Below, in pieces: positions 1 to 13,681 of a DNA stretch of 64,000 nt (positions are counted from its first letter, which is position 1; every line of letters begins with the position of its first letter). The translations under genes and the position numbers were made by a program. The notes beneath the pieces are model-generated. The model had not been told where the DNA came from and made no database searches. It worked only from the letters and a program-made list of their open reading frames with translations. This stretch comes from Phorcus lineatus. Taxonomy: Eukaryota; Mollusca; Gastropoda; Trochida; Trochidae. The DNA is taken from the NCBI GenBank assembly GCA_921293015.1, contig OV121084.1:47837864-47901863 (forward strand), written 5' to 3'.

Positions 1-3000
1 ACTCAAGTTGTGACTATACAGAATCAGCTCGAAATCACAAAGACTTCTTCAGATGATTTGGAGGCTCTTCGGCGGGTAAGTTTGATTTTGTATAATAACC
101 TTACCTAAAAGAGATGCAACTAATAGTTCTATTTTTAAAGTGATAGAATACCTCCTGATTATACGAGGTACGAGTAACTCGTTATTGTTCACAATACATT
201 GTACATTGGAAAGCCAGTTCAAGTGATGTTCTGTCCTTTTCTTGCTGAGCATCAAACAAAGAAGCAGCATCTCCCATCTTTTGATATCTTTTGGTAAGAC
301 CCGACTGGGCAACAAACAGACGCACTACCAACAGAACTATGTCCTCAATTTAAGGCGGAGTAACAATCCGAGAAGGAACAAACCCAACCTTTTAAAGACT
401 TTAAGTATGAAACAGTTAAAAATCCAACTCTTGTTCAATAGAAATGTTTTAATTTCAGCGGATCAGTGAGCTGGAGAAGTCCCTCGAGACAGAGAAGAAG
501 AAGACGAAGGACCTGTCGATGAATGTCGTGAAACTCAACGGCATCATCAAGACCGGGCAGGACGCACTGAAGCAGGAACAGGACACAGTTCAGAAACTTT
601 CAGATCAGCTCAACGCAGTTCAGGTGATACATACATTTTCTCTCAAACATAAATCTCAGATAAAACTATGAACTATGAAAACTAAAATTGCATGTTTATT
701 ATTTTTTTAAAATGTTAAGGAGGAAGAGAAGGATCCAGTGTGATCCACAACTTTTGAAAATTCTACTTTTTAATATCGCATGTTTTTTTATCAAAAGTAA
801 GATGAATAAATCTATTACATGTTTCAATATTAATTCATTTAATATAAATCTCTTGGCATTTGAGGTAAAACTATGAATTACCTCTGAAAGTAAAAAAACA
901 ATGTTTGTAGAACGAATATCAATATATATACTAAGTTGAAGATTGAACATGCTGTCTAGATCATGAGTAAAATATGCCCTAAGGGATACCGGGTTCTGTG
1001 AAAGCATAAACTAATTTTATAATGTGACAAGCTAGCTAAAGTTACACTTCTACAGTATAAAATATGTTGTGTTTTTATATTTATGTCAACCTTTATCTTA
1101 GGTTATTTGGGAAGAAATCACTTGACTTTCATGGGGAGAGGATGATTTGAAATCAGAAAAAAATAAGTATGAAGGGTATAATAAACTGTATAAATAAATC
1201 CTCCTAACTGTTGTTTTGGCTCTATTTCAGTCGGGCAGTTCATCTGGCAAGGATGTGCAGCAGGTATCATGACAAGTTGGTCGACAAGTTGACGATGGAG
1301 CAGACAAACACAGGGTAACGAAGGCAGTCTCCTGTGTCACCTTGCTCCCTAGCTCTCTACCTGTCACATGATGGTCACATGATGGTCACATGACTTGTCT
1401 CTAGCACAAAGCTCTCACTCCAGCTTAGCAACAATCCTTAGCTTCTGTCTAGCTATCTAAAGCACTTCTTTTGCTTTTAGATTCAAAGAAATAGTCGAGA
1501 TTACAACATTATTGTTGGCATAGACACTTTTACTTGGTTGTGTTTGTCTTCTTCTTTGGGGAGAGAATAAAAGAAGTAAGAAAAGATCAGATTTGTTAGT
1601 TGTAGTATGATAAGCTATGTAATTTGTATTGGTTAAACTCTTGCTTTGCTTTGAGTTGTTCCCCTTTGGTCACATGAAAGAAGGTTATCTTGCAACAATA
1701 ACTTTTAGACTTTAGAAGTTTAGTGGAGGTAAAAAGATTTTTTGATAGGATAGGTTTGACCATATTATCATGGTAGTAATGTTTTTTTCTAACTGTTTAG
1801 GAGAGACTTTTACTGTCCATACTTGTTTTATTCAATTTATAGTAATATTGGATTAAAATGATCATTTAGATATTAGGTAAAGATGTCGTTTTTTATCGAT
1901 GTTATGAGCTTTGTAAACACTATTTTCTCTCTGATTTTCTTATCTTTATGTCTCTAGATAATTGGCTACATATCTCGTCATATGAAAGTAAAGTGAAGAA
2001 TTTCATGTTGAATAAATTTTTTTTTTGTTCTAAAACTGAGACTATGTGAATGATATCAACTCGCTTGTGTTTTTCAAGTCTCACTTATCAGATAGAAATA
2101 ATATAAGAACAATTTAAATCTTTGAACTTGCTTAAATTTAAAAAGAAAATCTTTTTCTCTTTCACTTATAAACTAATATTGCTTCCTTATTGCTCTTTTT
2201 ACCTAATTACAACAGGCACACTAAGTGCTAAGTGAATTATTATCCTATAGTTACAGTATTGTCTGACAATCAATTTCTCCAAATGAAGCAACACATAGCA
2301 ATCTATACTAAGGTTAACCTTAACATTGGACTAAGGTTACCTTAGAGATTTAAGATTACCTTAGTGCTTTGATAAAGGAGGCCCTGTAGTCTTGATGCCA
2401 ACCTCGTTAACAGTTGCAGTAGGGGGTGTATGATCGTAACATGGCAATCTCATTATCATCAAGATTGTGTAGGCTGGAGTGGAGTTCAGTTAATGACATA
2501 TGACCACAGCGGAGCATTTACATCAAACTTTTCATTTCTGTCAAACTTGTCAAAATGTTGTCAGTACAAACTTTCCTTTCTTTGTCACGACTGCAAGTCA
2601 TTTATGGACTCTTTGTAATTCCCTAATTTTGCATTAGAGCGAAACATTGTGACTCTATTGATGCCTGTTATGTTACCCTGTGGAATCTGACTCTCACGTC
2701 AACTCCAAACCCGTGGACATGTTTTCTGATTTCCTTGCTAACTTTCAGATATTTTGTGATCTTTTCCTAATGACTTATTCTTATACTTCACCGTAATGTT
2801 GTAGACTGATAATAACAAAATATACAGTTTTTTCTGCATGTTTCATATAGCAGTGAACACTAAAAGAAATAAGAAATTGATTATCTATGTACAAACATTA
2901 TATCAAATAGATATCAAATACAATATTTGATAATTAAGCCAGTGTCTGCATAGCTATTTTTGTACTGCTTTGGGGATTTTGAAAATACTAATTACTATGG

Positions 3001-6000
3001 CATGTGAGAAGATTTGAGTTAACCTTTGTTGGGAGATATGTACTTATGAATGGTGTTGAATTTTGTTTCATTCGTTGAATCTTACTCTCTTGGCTTTGAT
3101 GGATAGAGAATATTACCCGAGACAAAAGAGATATCTGCATATATTGAAAGTATGTCACTACTTATGTTCCTCCCAAAGGGTAATAATCAAGATTTCAATT
3201 TCTTTTGGTGACATATTTTCAATCAAGATTTCAATTTCTTTTGGTGTTCATCAGTACTTTGTATTCCCTATGTATTATTTATCCTACATCTAGCCCTGAA
3301 ACTGATATATATCTGAGGATTCATATGTCAGAATTAGAAACAAGATCAAGAGGAAGAGAAAGTTCTGGTTGATGCAAGAGTTTTTTAAAACCTCTTCCAA
3401 GATCTATTGGTTATAAAGCATCAACTGAGTGTTTATCATCGTATGAACCTTTCTGAGTAGTATTTGTAGAGCAAGGAAGCTCATTTCTAAAAATTGTTTT
3501 TTGAACTGAAGATTACAGTTAAGGTTTAAGGATTGATGATATTTTAAGAGTTACATTTTGATGACAATAGTAAGATATTAAGATATACTATAATGATAAA
3601 CCATTGGGATTTAAACTTGCTGCAGGTTTGTCGTTGGTCATTTTGTCAATAGTTATTTATTTTTGTATATAATCAAACAATTCTCAAAAGCCAAATTTGC
3701 TTTTGATTGCACGTTTCCTATAAATGCTTTGTATAAAGCTTAATTGAGATTATTCATTCCCAAAAAACTCTCCCAAAGAATCATTGGCAAAGATGATACT
3801 TCAAGCGTCCGTTAATTCATAATACTGAGTCACACATTTCATCTCCATATTAAAAATTAATAATATCTCTTAAAAACTCAATACGATTTCTGGGATTGAA
3901 ATTATGTACCAGCCATTCCATCAATTAGATTCAACTCCATGATCATATCATCTACAATTTTAGCTAATCTTTTGTCCTGACAATTATTACCCTTTGCTAG
4001 CCAAGCTTCTTTTACATAAGCCATTGGCTGTAGCTTCATGATTAGTGTTAATTTTGAACCCTGACTTTTGTTCTACTTTAGTACTTCCTTTAGAAAATGA
4101 TTTGGTTAGATAATATTTTCCATCCAAAGTTTATCTCTGATGTTTAGTTGTTCTTTAGTTGTTTTCTTCCAAAGGTGTCACTACCCTTTAATTGAGGTGG
4201 CTAAGTTTCTTTTGGGATTCAAGGTAATGGTAAAAATTAAGGCAGGGCTCAACCATTGCTTTCATGCTTTCATAGTTGAGGGCCAAACTGGCTGATAAGG
4301 AAAAACAGCTTGAACGAGAAATTGGCGCAAACAAACAACTCAGCCAACAACTGGTAAGTTGTATCTACAGACTACACACAAACGAGGACAGAAATAAATT
4401 CAGAATATAAGAAGAGTTTATTAGAGAAATGTAAATGAAGATATATCTTTTATTCCCTGCCTCTTTCAGGGAAGGCTAGATATATGAGCTATTGAAGGGG
4501 AATATGTAAGCATGTCAACATCCTCTGTAATAATCACTTTCATAGACTTCCATCCGGTTATACCATATTTCTTTGATAATATTTACCTTGACTACAATGT
4601 ATGGTTATGGGGGAGGGAATACAGATTAATAAAAACTATGGAATATTAATTTAAATACAAAAGGAGGGGAGAAAGAAGAGATGCTACCTATGAAAAGCGA
4701 CATTGAATAAATTGCTAAACTATGGAGGAGGCATGGATAGATGAATCTAAGGAACAAGACTTTGAAAGGAACCTACCCTTGGATTTACTGTAAGAGAGTA
4801 GTTCCTGGTTTCCTCAGAGAGACTCTTAAGGGATGAAGGGGTACCAAAAGAAAGAAATTCCTGGTTGCCTCGGAGAGACTCGTTAGGGATGAAGGGGTAC
4901 TGTAAGAGAGAAATTCCTGGTTGCCTCGGAGAGACTCTTTAGGGATGAAGGGGTACCAAAAGAAAGAAATTCCTCGTTGCCTCGGAGAGACTCGTTAGGG
5001 ATGAAGGGGTACTGTAAGAGAGAAATTCCTGGTTGCCTCGGAGAGACTCTTTAGGGATGAAGGGGTACTGTAAGAACAATTTCCTGGTTGCATGGGAGAG
5101 ACTTTTTAGTGATGAAGGAGTACCAAAAGTTAAGACGTTCTTGGTTGTTTCAGAAGAAATATGGTCATAGTAATAGGACATAAGATGACAATTTTCAAGT
5201 CTGATTTGGCATTCAAATCATATTGATTACCTTTTTGATTACTAAGGTTTGTTTTGACAGAAAACATCTTGTACTTAAAAAATGTTCTTCATATTTTATT
5301 TTATATAGTCCTTATTCAAAATTTCAGAAGATTTTTGTTTAAAAGTGATTTTGAAAGTGTTTATTCAGAGCTTGTGTGCCGTTCCAATACTATATCATAT
5401 TATTCAATTTAAGTTATGTGTACTATATCTGCAATATTTTCAAGCACACCAGAAACCAGAGACCTCACATCTCAAAACTACGATCCATCAGATTTTTAAC
5501 ACCAAATCCTTTACATAATTCCAATCTATGACAATCTAGCTATGACTCAATTGCTTGAAACTGCCCTTACAAGGAATAACTAGCTGAATCCAGCCTTGCT
5601 GCATAACACCCAAATTTTTGTGCAAATTTATAGCGAAACGCACTCTTCGGCAACAGATCGTTTCCTTCATTATACAGAAACAGAACAGAAACTCATGTCT
5701 AACATTTGGTATCCTTAATTGTATATCAATTATAACATGACACTACTTGATATTTGAATCTGATTGGTGTAATCATTCCATAAGTAGTAGCTATTTATAA
5801 GTATTAGCTCAACATGTCACTGATATTTGCTATATAAAACCAAACTGATTTGACATATTTGAAAACATCAATACAAAATAAAACAGAAGTCAATCATTAT
5901 ATAATTTATTCATCACATCTGACATATTAAGTCTGCTTTCTTGTAGCCAGTAGAACGAGTTAACTGATTAGTACAAAGCGCAAAGGATAAATGTTCAGGT

Positions 6001-9000
6001 ATGGGTCGCAGTGGAATGAAAGTGCCTGTTTATATGGCTGCTCGTGCTAACTTGTCTTTATCCATGTTAAGGATATTGGAGAGATAATTCCTTGTTTGAA
6101 CAATGTATGAATGTATAATCAAATGTGTAGAGAAAATGATTTTGTTTGAGAGTTAAAAGGACCCAAAGTATGTTGGAGTCAAATATGTCAAATTTTATAA
6201 ATGGTGTTATTTTATCGAGAAGTTGTGGTTGTTTATGAAAGTTAGCATCCTGTTGCTTATCAGTTCAGTATAGTGACAATAAACAGGTTTCAGGCGGGAT
6301 ATTCGATAATTAAAAAAAGAAACAATGGTGCGCGCCAATGATTAAAAGGCAAGTTTGGAAACTAATTTACAACAGACACAAATACCAATGTGGATTGGAA
6401 GTGTTTAGTAGGTCATTTAACTAATAAACATGTAAATGGGACTTTTTAACATTTATATGACCTTTTCCCAATTTTCATTAAAAACAAGTTAATATTTTGA
6501 TTTTGGCATATTAGAGATAAAGATGCAAGTTTATTGAGGTCATTTGAACTTCACTAAGAATATATGGTGTTTTGGCTCTTTTTGAAATATGAAAAATCAT
6601 AAAATATACTCTGTGTCTTTTAAAGGTACTTATGGAAAACTGTGAAGCTTTCAGAAAGTTAAAGCAACAAAATGATTGAATAACATTCTAAATACCCTGA
6701 CAATTTTTTTCTCTCCTTAAGTAGGTCATTTCACATTCTCAAACAAATCAAACATCCATTCTCAAGAACACTAATTTTTTTACCCCAAAGTGTGACAATG
6801 CACAACACATTTACACATGTCCCAGAAAGCTTCTTCCTAACAGTACATGCCCTAAGCTTTGCTTTGCTGAGTTAACCTGAGTGTTTCTTTGCTTCGCAGG
6901 CACAATTAGGTGTTCTGGTGAGTAAGATATGGTGATGGCAGTGGTTGATAAGTCTTATAACGTAGCAAAGAGGAATAACAGCTACTATGTCCTGGTCATA
7001 CATTATTTCATCTATATGTCCATTGGATACTGTGGTTCTTTTTCACTCCCATATAAATTTCTTTCATGAAGAGTAATTGTTACACAAAGTGTTTTTTTGG
7101 TTTCTACCACCTTATTCCACCCTTTTGGAAACCATTATTTTTCCCATTTACTTCCTTGAGTCCTGTTTAAGTGGTGTTCTTATCCCTCATCCTTACATCA
7201 CATCACCTGTATGAATTTATCATGTACCCATTATCATACCATACAAGGTTTGTTGTGGTTGTCTCCTGTCACATTACATGTGTTATCAGTCCCCTATCAC
7301 ACACCATACATTATCATCACATACCCAATATCTAAACCCTCACAGACAAGAGTTGGCTATTCCTTTAGTAAGAAATATAATGAACGCTATCATAGATATT
7401 TGGTTTGTCAAAAGCATGGATTGAATGAGATGACTTGAACATTGTTCTTGCTAGAATATTGTTACTGAATAAAAAGCTTCTGAAATCTACTAAAGCTTTT
7501 GTTGCCTGGTGCTAGAACAGGTAAACTAAGTACCCATGAAGTAAATAGACTGGAATCAAGTAACCATAGACAATAACCTGAATCAATGTCCCCTGTAAGG
7601 CATTACTTGCGCCAATCTTTATCACTGGCTAATTTTATGCTTGCTACAGTTAATCACAATTTGTGTTTTTATTGTAGTGGCCTCACTAGTTATATAAGTA
7701 ACCTCCAGTCACCTTCCCTATCTTAGCCAATCAGTGATTCTGTTTCATTCACAAGAAATCATAAAAGCTTCTCTTATCTTAAGCAAACCTGCAGTCAACA
7801 GATTGTTAATTATCGCTTTTGGTCCACATATGTATTTTTGTAAGGAGGTTTCTGATTGGACCATCAAGTGCATTATAACAAAAAGCTGGCACAGAGTTGA
7901 CAAACTGCAGTAAGACTTAAGTATGGTAAGCCAATGATAGAGACGGGCTAGTCATATCTTGCAGGTGAAGTTGCCTTGTTGGTTTTGAACAACACAAAGC
8001 ATTTGAGGCATTATGAGGATTCTGTTATGATTTGATGCAATGGTTGCTCGGAGATCTATGAGTTGTATAAATACTTCAAGTAGATTTGATAAAAAACTAA
8101 TAGCATCCTTGAAAACTCACATTACAAGAAAATAATGCAGCTATGTTATAAGAAATTAGTTATCTATATAAGCTAAAATCACTATAAAAAAAATAAAATC
8201 TTAGTAGGGAAACCAAGACAAATTACTTAAAATTGTGGAAAAGGCCTGCAGATTTACATTCGATACATTTGTATTGTGTTGAAGGGTTTGCCTTTTCCAG
8301 AAGATCAACCTTAATCGCCTGCCGAAACATTGAACCTTTTTAAGACATTTGTGGCTGGAAATTTTAGTAGTTACTAATAGCTATTTTTCTTCACATCAAC
8401 ACTCTCTTGTCAACTCGAAACAACCAAAATCATAAGCGACAAAAGGTCTTGGGAGTCCTCAAACATGGGAAATTCTATCTTAAAACATGTCTTTAAATAC
8501 TGCCAGATTTGATGAAACTTGAATACTTTGGCATTGTCATCACCTGTCATCAGTCATACCTCATTCTCGCTTCATATTAATATAAACATAATTAGATTTC
8601 AATTTTTTTGTTAGGCCTACCAACAAAAGGTAATTTCATTGATTCATATGGTATTGGACTAACTAGACTGTCAAGTGGTAATGCATTTGAAAGCAGATTG
8701 TTCCATGGTACTGATTCAAAATGAATTTACAGTATGAAAGTGATCAATTTTGGATGTTTATTTTCATGAAGTTTTCTTACTTTTTAAACAGAAGTTTAAG
8801 ATGAGCTTCAATTTCATTAGATCTATGAACCTCGGAGAAAAATTCTTTGATGTGTTATTGATCTAAAGATTATAAGATCTCTAAGATTTTAAAATCAATG
8901 AATGTTGTCAAATCTTTGAGTCTGGTGGCTGGTAGATACTCAGTTGACTACTTGGCACTAATTTGCTGAGTCAGCTTATTGCCGACATTGTTTCTATCTT

Positions 9001-9997
9001 TTGAAGAAATCATTTTTGATAGGGACTTTGGCTTTGTTACATAATTTCAATGAAGCTAGTAAATATTAATAATTGTTTGAAGGGTATTAAGAGGAAGTAG
9101 TGGAAATAAGTTCTCATTTATTCAAATAAGTTTATGTCTATAACATTTTATTATCATTAAGTAAATACTCTTGAGAAAATATTTGTGATTTGCTTTCAGA
9201 TTTGATCTCTGTGTGTATCCCTACAAATTATACATTACAATAGAGGGGGGAAGTTGTAATAGAGAATTTGATTTTATATGGTTTAAAAGGCAACTAAAAG
9301 CATGTCTTGAATTTAGTGATTGAAAAAATGATTTCAGATTTAATATTATTTGGTGTAGGCAAAATTTCTTCTTTTCTTCATAGAGTACAAAATAACATGA
9401 ATTACAGTCAAGTTTGTTGTTGAATTTTGCAAATAGGCTGCATGCTTTTTCTAACTCTTTCCTGTCTCTAAGATGCTAATGGCTGAAATATTGCCCTAGC
9501 AGAACTAAACATCAACTCAATATTTTCTCTCTCTTCTCTCCATTTATAACCTTTAACAGTTGTAAAGTTCAAAGAAATTAAGACTATTCTTTCTTTAAAT
9601 GTAATCATTCAATACAAGGCCACTATAAATGTGTAAATTTTCAATGAATGAATCAGTGCTGATAATTTGTAATGGTCTTGAATTGATTTGTTAAAAGTCT
9701 CATTAATTTGAACCCACCTGATAAACAATCCTTCTTGTTTTTACAATCAAATTTAAAGCATTTGTTTCAATTTCAGATTTTAAAAAATGTGGGCTTTTAT
9801 TACAGGCTTGAAAACCTTGCATGTTTCTATTTGTCTAATAATTGGGCCTGGTTTTCATTCTTCATTCAAAACCAAGTAAAACATGTATCTCAACTTGTTT
9901 CACAAAATCAAATCTTAAAATGTATCACTTTTATGACGATAGATTTTGTTTCTTTCAGGCTACATCGTCAACAAATGACATGGGCACATCAGTGTAA
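1..9997 (+). CDS. RRBP1: Ribosome-binding protein 1 / kinectin family protein, 3' exons (partial)
   Basis: C-terminal part of a long coiled-coil ER membrane protein (p180/kinectin family) that links ribosomes and microtubules to the rough ER. Exons, all phase 0 with GT-AG borders: 1-75 (runs in from the left), 459-623, 1231-1263, 4276-4353, 6900-6917 and 9959-9997 (stop TAA). Together they give about 135 residues. The 459-623 exon reads ISELEKSLETEKKKTKDL..., then KLNGIIKTGQDALKQEQDTV. This matches, residue for residue in many places, what I recall of the vertebrate RRBP1 C-terminus (KLQ..LKTTQEQL..EKDTVKKLQEQL). The last exon ends MGTSV, like the vertebrate EGTSV end. Heptad-rich, Lys/Glu/Gln-rich sequence fits a coiled coil. 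If the 1231 exon is not spliced at 1263, it reads to a TGA at 1270-1272, giving a shorter alternative end. The intervening introns show no other genes, only repeats. Kinectin is the alternative name, since invertebrates may have a single ancestor of both. Confidence 0.8.
4790..5145. repeat. 56-bp tandem repeat (about six copies)
   Basis: Copies of a 56-bp unit containing 'attcctggttgcctcgg' and 'agggatgaaggggtac' recur at 4801, 4857, 4913, 4969, 5025 and about 5080. Two unit types alternate, one with 'ccaaaagaaag' and one with 'ctgtaagagag', so part of the array is a 112-bp dimer. It lies in an RRBP1 intron, just downstream of the 4276-4353 exon. Confidence 0.85.
6900..6917 (+). other. RRBP1: 18-nt micro-exon of the RRBP1-like gene
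   Basis: This six-codon exon reads AQLGVL. It is flanked by a strong acceptor (pyrimidine tract then gcttcgcag) and a strong donor (gtgagtaag). It is phase 0 on both sides, so it can be included or skipped without changing the frame. It lies between the 26-codon coiled-coil exon and the terminal GTSV exon. RNA evidence is not available here. Confidence 0.55.
8615..8629 (+). other. Possible 15-nt micro-exon of the RRBP1-like gene
   Basis: The stretch reads AYQQK in phase 0, after a pyrimidine-rich tttttttgttag acceptor and before a gtaatt donor. It would fit in frame between the 6917 donor and the 9959 acceptor. A 15-nt match to splice signals can arise by chance in AT-rich intron, so this is only a candidate. 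Confidence 0.2.
9472..9519 (+). repeat. SINE-like repeat tail fragment
   Basis: The short stretch 'gctaatggctgaaatattgcc...actaaacatcaactc' closely resembles the one at 41706-41764. It looks like the 3' tail of a dispersed repeat in this genome. It lies in the last RRBP1 intron. Confidence 0.4.
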
Positions 9998-12960
9998 CAC
10001 CAGGCCAACGTAGAATTCATCATGCCATGACATTCTTCATTATCCATACGATGCCTCTTCAGCTAGCCGCCATCTTGAATCCTCCATTTCCTGACAGAAA
10101 CTTGTCTGTTATTTATGGGGATTCAAGGATATCTTCTTTCAGCTCAGTCATATCATGATCATTTTAAGGAAATGTTACATAGTTATGAAACAACTGTTTG
10201 TTTGTGACAATATTTTTATTTTGCTTTGCTTCTTTCACTGGTGGATGTTCATTGTCTTCCTTGTCGTCGGCCATTTTGATGTCAGAGGTCAAGGTCATTT
10301 CATGTGAGGTTAGAGTTTAGCAGAGTTTACCTTTTTGAGTAACAATCTATCTTAAAGATTTTTCAAATATCGCCGAATATCAGGTTTTAACCCTATGCAA
10401 AAACGAGATTGCTTAATTTGCCTTGAACTTTGACACAAATGTTATTAGAATTCAAAAAGGTTACTGACCTTCTATGACAAAAGATAGAGATGACAAATGT
10501 TAGCGAGATATATAAGTATTACAGATGTTTTTATTGCATCCAGTGTTTGTGAATTTGCAATGGAATTCAGTGTTATGGCAATATTTTCATATGCTGCAAT
10601 TGAATATAACATTTTCAATGTTTGACAATGTCTCATTTTAAGAGTCATAATAACTGTAGATTTAGAACTTTGAAATTTTTTTACTGTTCCAAGTGACGCC
10701 CTACATAACGTCTTTCTTATTCATACCCATTCATGTACTTACTAGATATATAATGGACAACTACAAATAAGCAGAACATAAAATTAAAACTTGAGAAAGA
10801 AAACATTGATAAAGCATTAATGACTGGAACACTGTCAATAGTGAAAATGTCTCCCTTATTGAAGTTATGTCTCAGAAATTTTGGCTCATTTTTTTTTATG
10901 ACTTTTAACAATCTGTTAAAATTGTTTATGAAACTGGAAGCAGTGACCCATCTGAAGATGTATGGTACTATGGAACAGTAAACATGCAAATTCACAAGTT
11001 TAAAGGCTCATTTTCATTTTGTAACAGCATAATTTTGTCAATTTCACAAAACGCCAAAGAGCATGAGTTTGTCCTTGGTTATCAACATGTCTGCTTCTCA
11101 ATGTTTGCAATGAATTTGTTCAAGTTTCTCCATTTGCCCTTGTTTTTTCTCTCCAGGTGTCACGTTGTTGTTGTCAGGATATATATGCAATAGAAAAGGG
11201 TCCACACATTGTTAAAGGTTGTTTTCTGTGAATATGTTAACATGTTTATTTTTTCCCTTTTTGATATTTTTAAGAAAAAAGTGAAATTGTTTTGTGGTGC
11301 AATATTGACGTAAATCAATTATTTAATAAAGTTTCAGTGAAATTGTGCCATTTTTAAAGAAAGTTACAATTTTGTTTTTCTTGTGAAGTAAAAAAATAGG
11401 TTTTTTTACTTGACATGTTGATACTTTGAAACGGTTAGATCTATTTTCATAATTTTCAATTTGCATATATTATGCCATGTGGAGTTCACTTCTTGCTGCT
11501 GTGTGATAATTAGTTGTACAGATAATACTATTGTACATTCTAAACTACTGCTTAGTGTATTATTAATGTATTTTCATCCTAGACATGTGAAAATTTAGAA
11601 GGGAGAGGGTATGATAAGTGGCAAATTTTATTTCTGAATGCTTTTCCTTTAGCTATGTTTAGGAAGGGATGGGAGTTGTGACCATTTCTTATAAAGAAAT
11701 TAAATATTACCAGGATGTCAACATGACCAATTAAAAATGTTTGCATTGGTAGATTATTTGCTGAAATTAATGCTAAATCTAACTTCATGTGGCATTAATA
11801 AGACTAATATATTAATATCACTTTATAAATTATTTATCACATTGGTAGTTTGTATTTTTATGTTGATAGTGATACTTTGATCTGAGTGTTACGTCGCTAT
11901 CTCAATATCTTATGATACAATATTACTGTAATCAGCCTCATAATCACATCATCAGTTCCTATTCTAAATTAAGACCTAACCTCCCCCAACAACAAAAATA
12001 ATTAGTGATTTTTTAGCATCTGATATGTTACAAATAGATGTCCAACACTTTTGACATTGTTCTGAACTAGAACCCTTGAAAAAAAGAATAACCTTTTTGG
12101 TGTCCAAACTGTATGTTTAATGCATTTATGGATACCTATAGTTTGTTATTAAAAGCTCTTAATTTGCAAAACAATATATTGAAAAGTACCATGCTATTTT
12201 TCACAACAGTGTCCCATCATTGTAATACCAGTGACTAAATCTACTAGTACAGAAACAGTGCCTTCTGTCCTTCCTACTTTTTACTAAAAGGTTTACATTA
12301 TGGTCGTTGAAGTGTGAAGATTTTAGATTAGAGAAGAGAAATCCAGGGCAATATCTGAATCTAGTTTTCCTTTTGGCAATTTTATCGGGGACCAAGCTCA
12401 GAATTCTCAAGTTATTAAATGAATAATATGTCATTGGTCTGTACCATTTCCTTTCCTGTGTACCTATACACGTAACACAACTAGTCACATTGATTTGTTT
12501 TCAAATATCATTTGTACAATAATGTCATTTATAATGGTTATTAAAATTACCTGCTTGCCATATAATGTTAAAAGCCATTTTAAAAATGAAATAATTTGCC
12601 AATGAGATTTTATGTTGATTTTTATGTACTTAGGCATGTGAAGACCTGAAGGTTGATTGATATCTTGAGTCGTGATGACACCGGTTTGCAGTACAAGGCA
12701 AGACTCAACATTAGAGCCATTTCAAGCAGTTGAATAAATTATATTCAAAGTAAAATTACTCATATCATGTATTTTGAGAATGCAATTTTGTTGTACTATG
12801 TAAAAAGAATTTACATAAAGCGGCTCTCATGTATTTGTAGTTTGTTAAACATAAAAAGTTTGGGTTCTGTTTTGTCGCAAGTCAGGAATCCTTGGTGAAT
12901 GTTCATTGTCTGACAAATGTTCAGCATTGGTTAAGCTCAGTTAATAAAGATGTCTCACCT
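9998..12960 (+). other. RRBP1-like 3' UTR with alternative polyadenylation signals
   Basis: No coding exon is visible between the RRBP1 stop codon and the convergent POLR2I gene. AATAAA hexamers on this strand occur at 11325-11330, 12733-12738 and 12943-12948. The last one would give a 3' UTR of about 2.95 kb and leave about 600 bp before the POLR2I polyadenylation site. Which site is used cannot be told from sequence. Confidence 0.5.
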
Positions 12961-13561
12961 AATGGACTTTTTTTTTGTTTTATGGGCACAATTCTTCTAA
13001 AAGTTACAGGGGTGTAACTTGTGTGTGAGGATCATATTTCACTCTTCCTCTTCAAAAAATTCTTATCAAGTGCTGTCATTCAGATGGCAACAGACTGGAT
13101 TTTACAGACACATACTCTTGGTGCTGTCCGTCTCTCACTATGCCTTTCTTTCCCTCATCCTATCCTCCCTGATATGTCTACTCTTTTGAAAGGTTTTCAT
13201 CCACGGGTTACATAACTGAAATACTGTTTAAAACATGTTAAAACCAAACTCACTCGCTCATTTTTGAAGACATTTAGTCTTGGTTGAAAAAAGATCTTTC
13301 TAGATCATCTCTACATCAAAATATGAAAATGATTCACAACAGGGCTACTCCATTATCAAGATTGAGCCAGGCAATAAGTCCAATGGGTGGATTGACTTTG
13401 TTGCAGGGTCGTTGTTCATTAGCACTAGCGAGGACCTGCCGTATCTGTACCCTTCTTGAATAGCCAACTAATCTTGAAGGTTGCATGCTTGATTACTTGA
13501 TTACTGAACGACTACCATGCGCTTTGACAGAAATCACACACACAAATTTTCATTTACACCA

Positions 13562-13567
13562 TTTATT
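13562..13567 (-). terminator. POLR2I polyadenylation signal
   Basis: TTTATT on the + strand is AATAAA on the minus strand, 115 bp after the POLR2I stop codon. It is the first canonical hexamer downstream of that gene. Confidence 0.6.
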
Positions 13568-13681
13568 TACAAAAACATTGATTTGGTGAAAGATAATGGA
13601 GGAAAACATGAAGTCTAAATACAGTGACCATTATGTGATGAGCTGCAGATGATAAAAAAACGATGACAACAAATAGAATAT

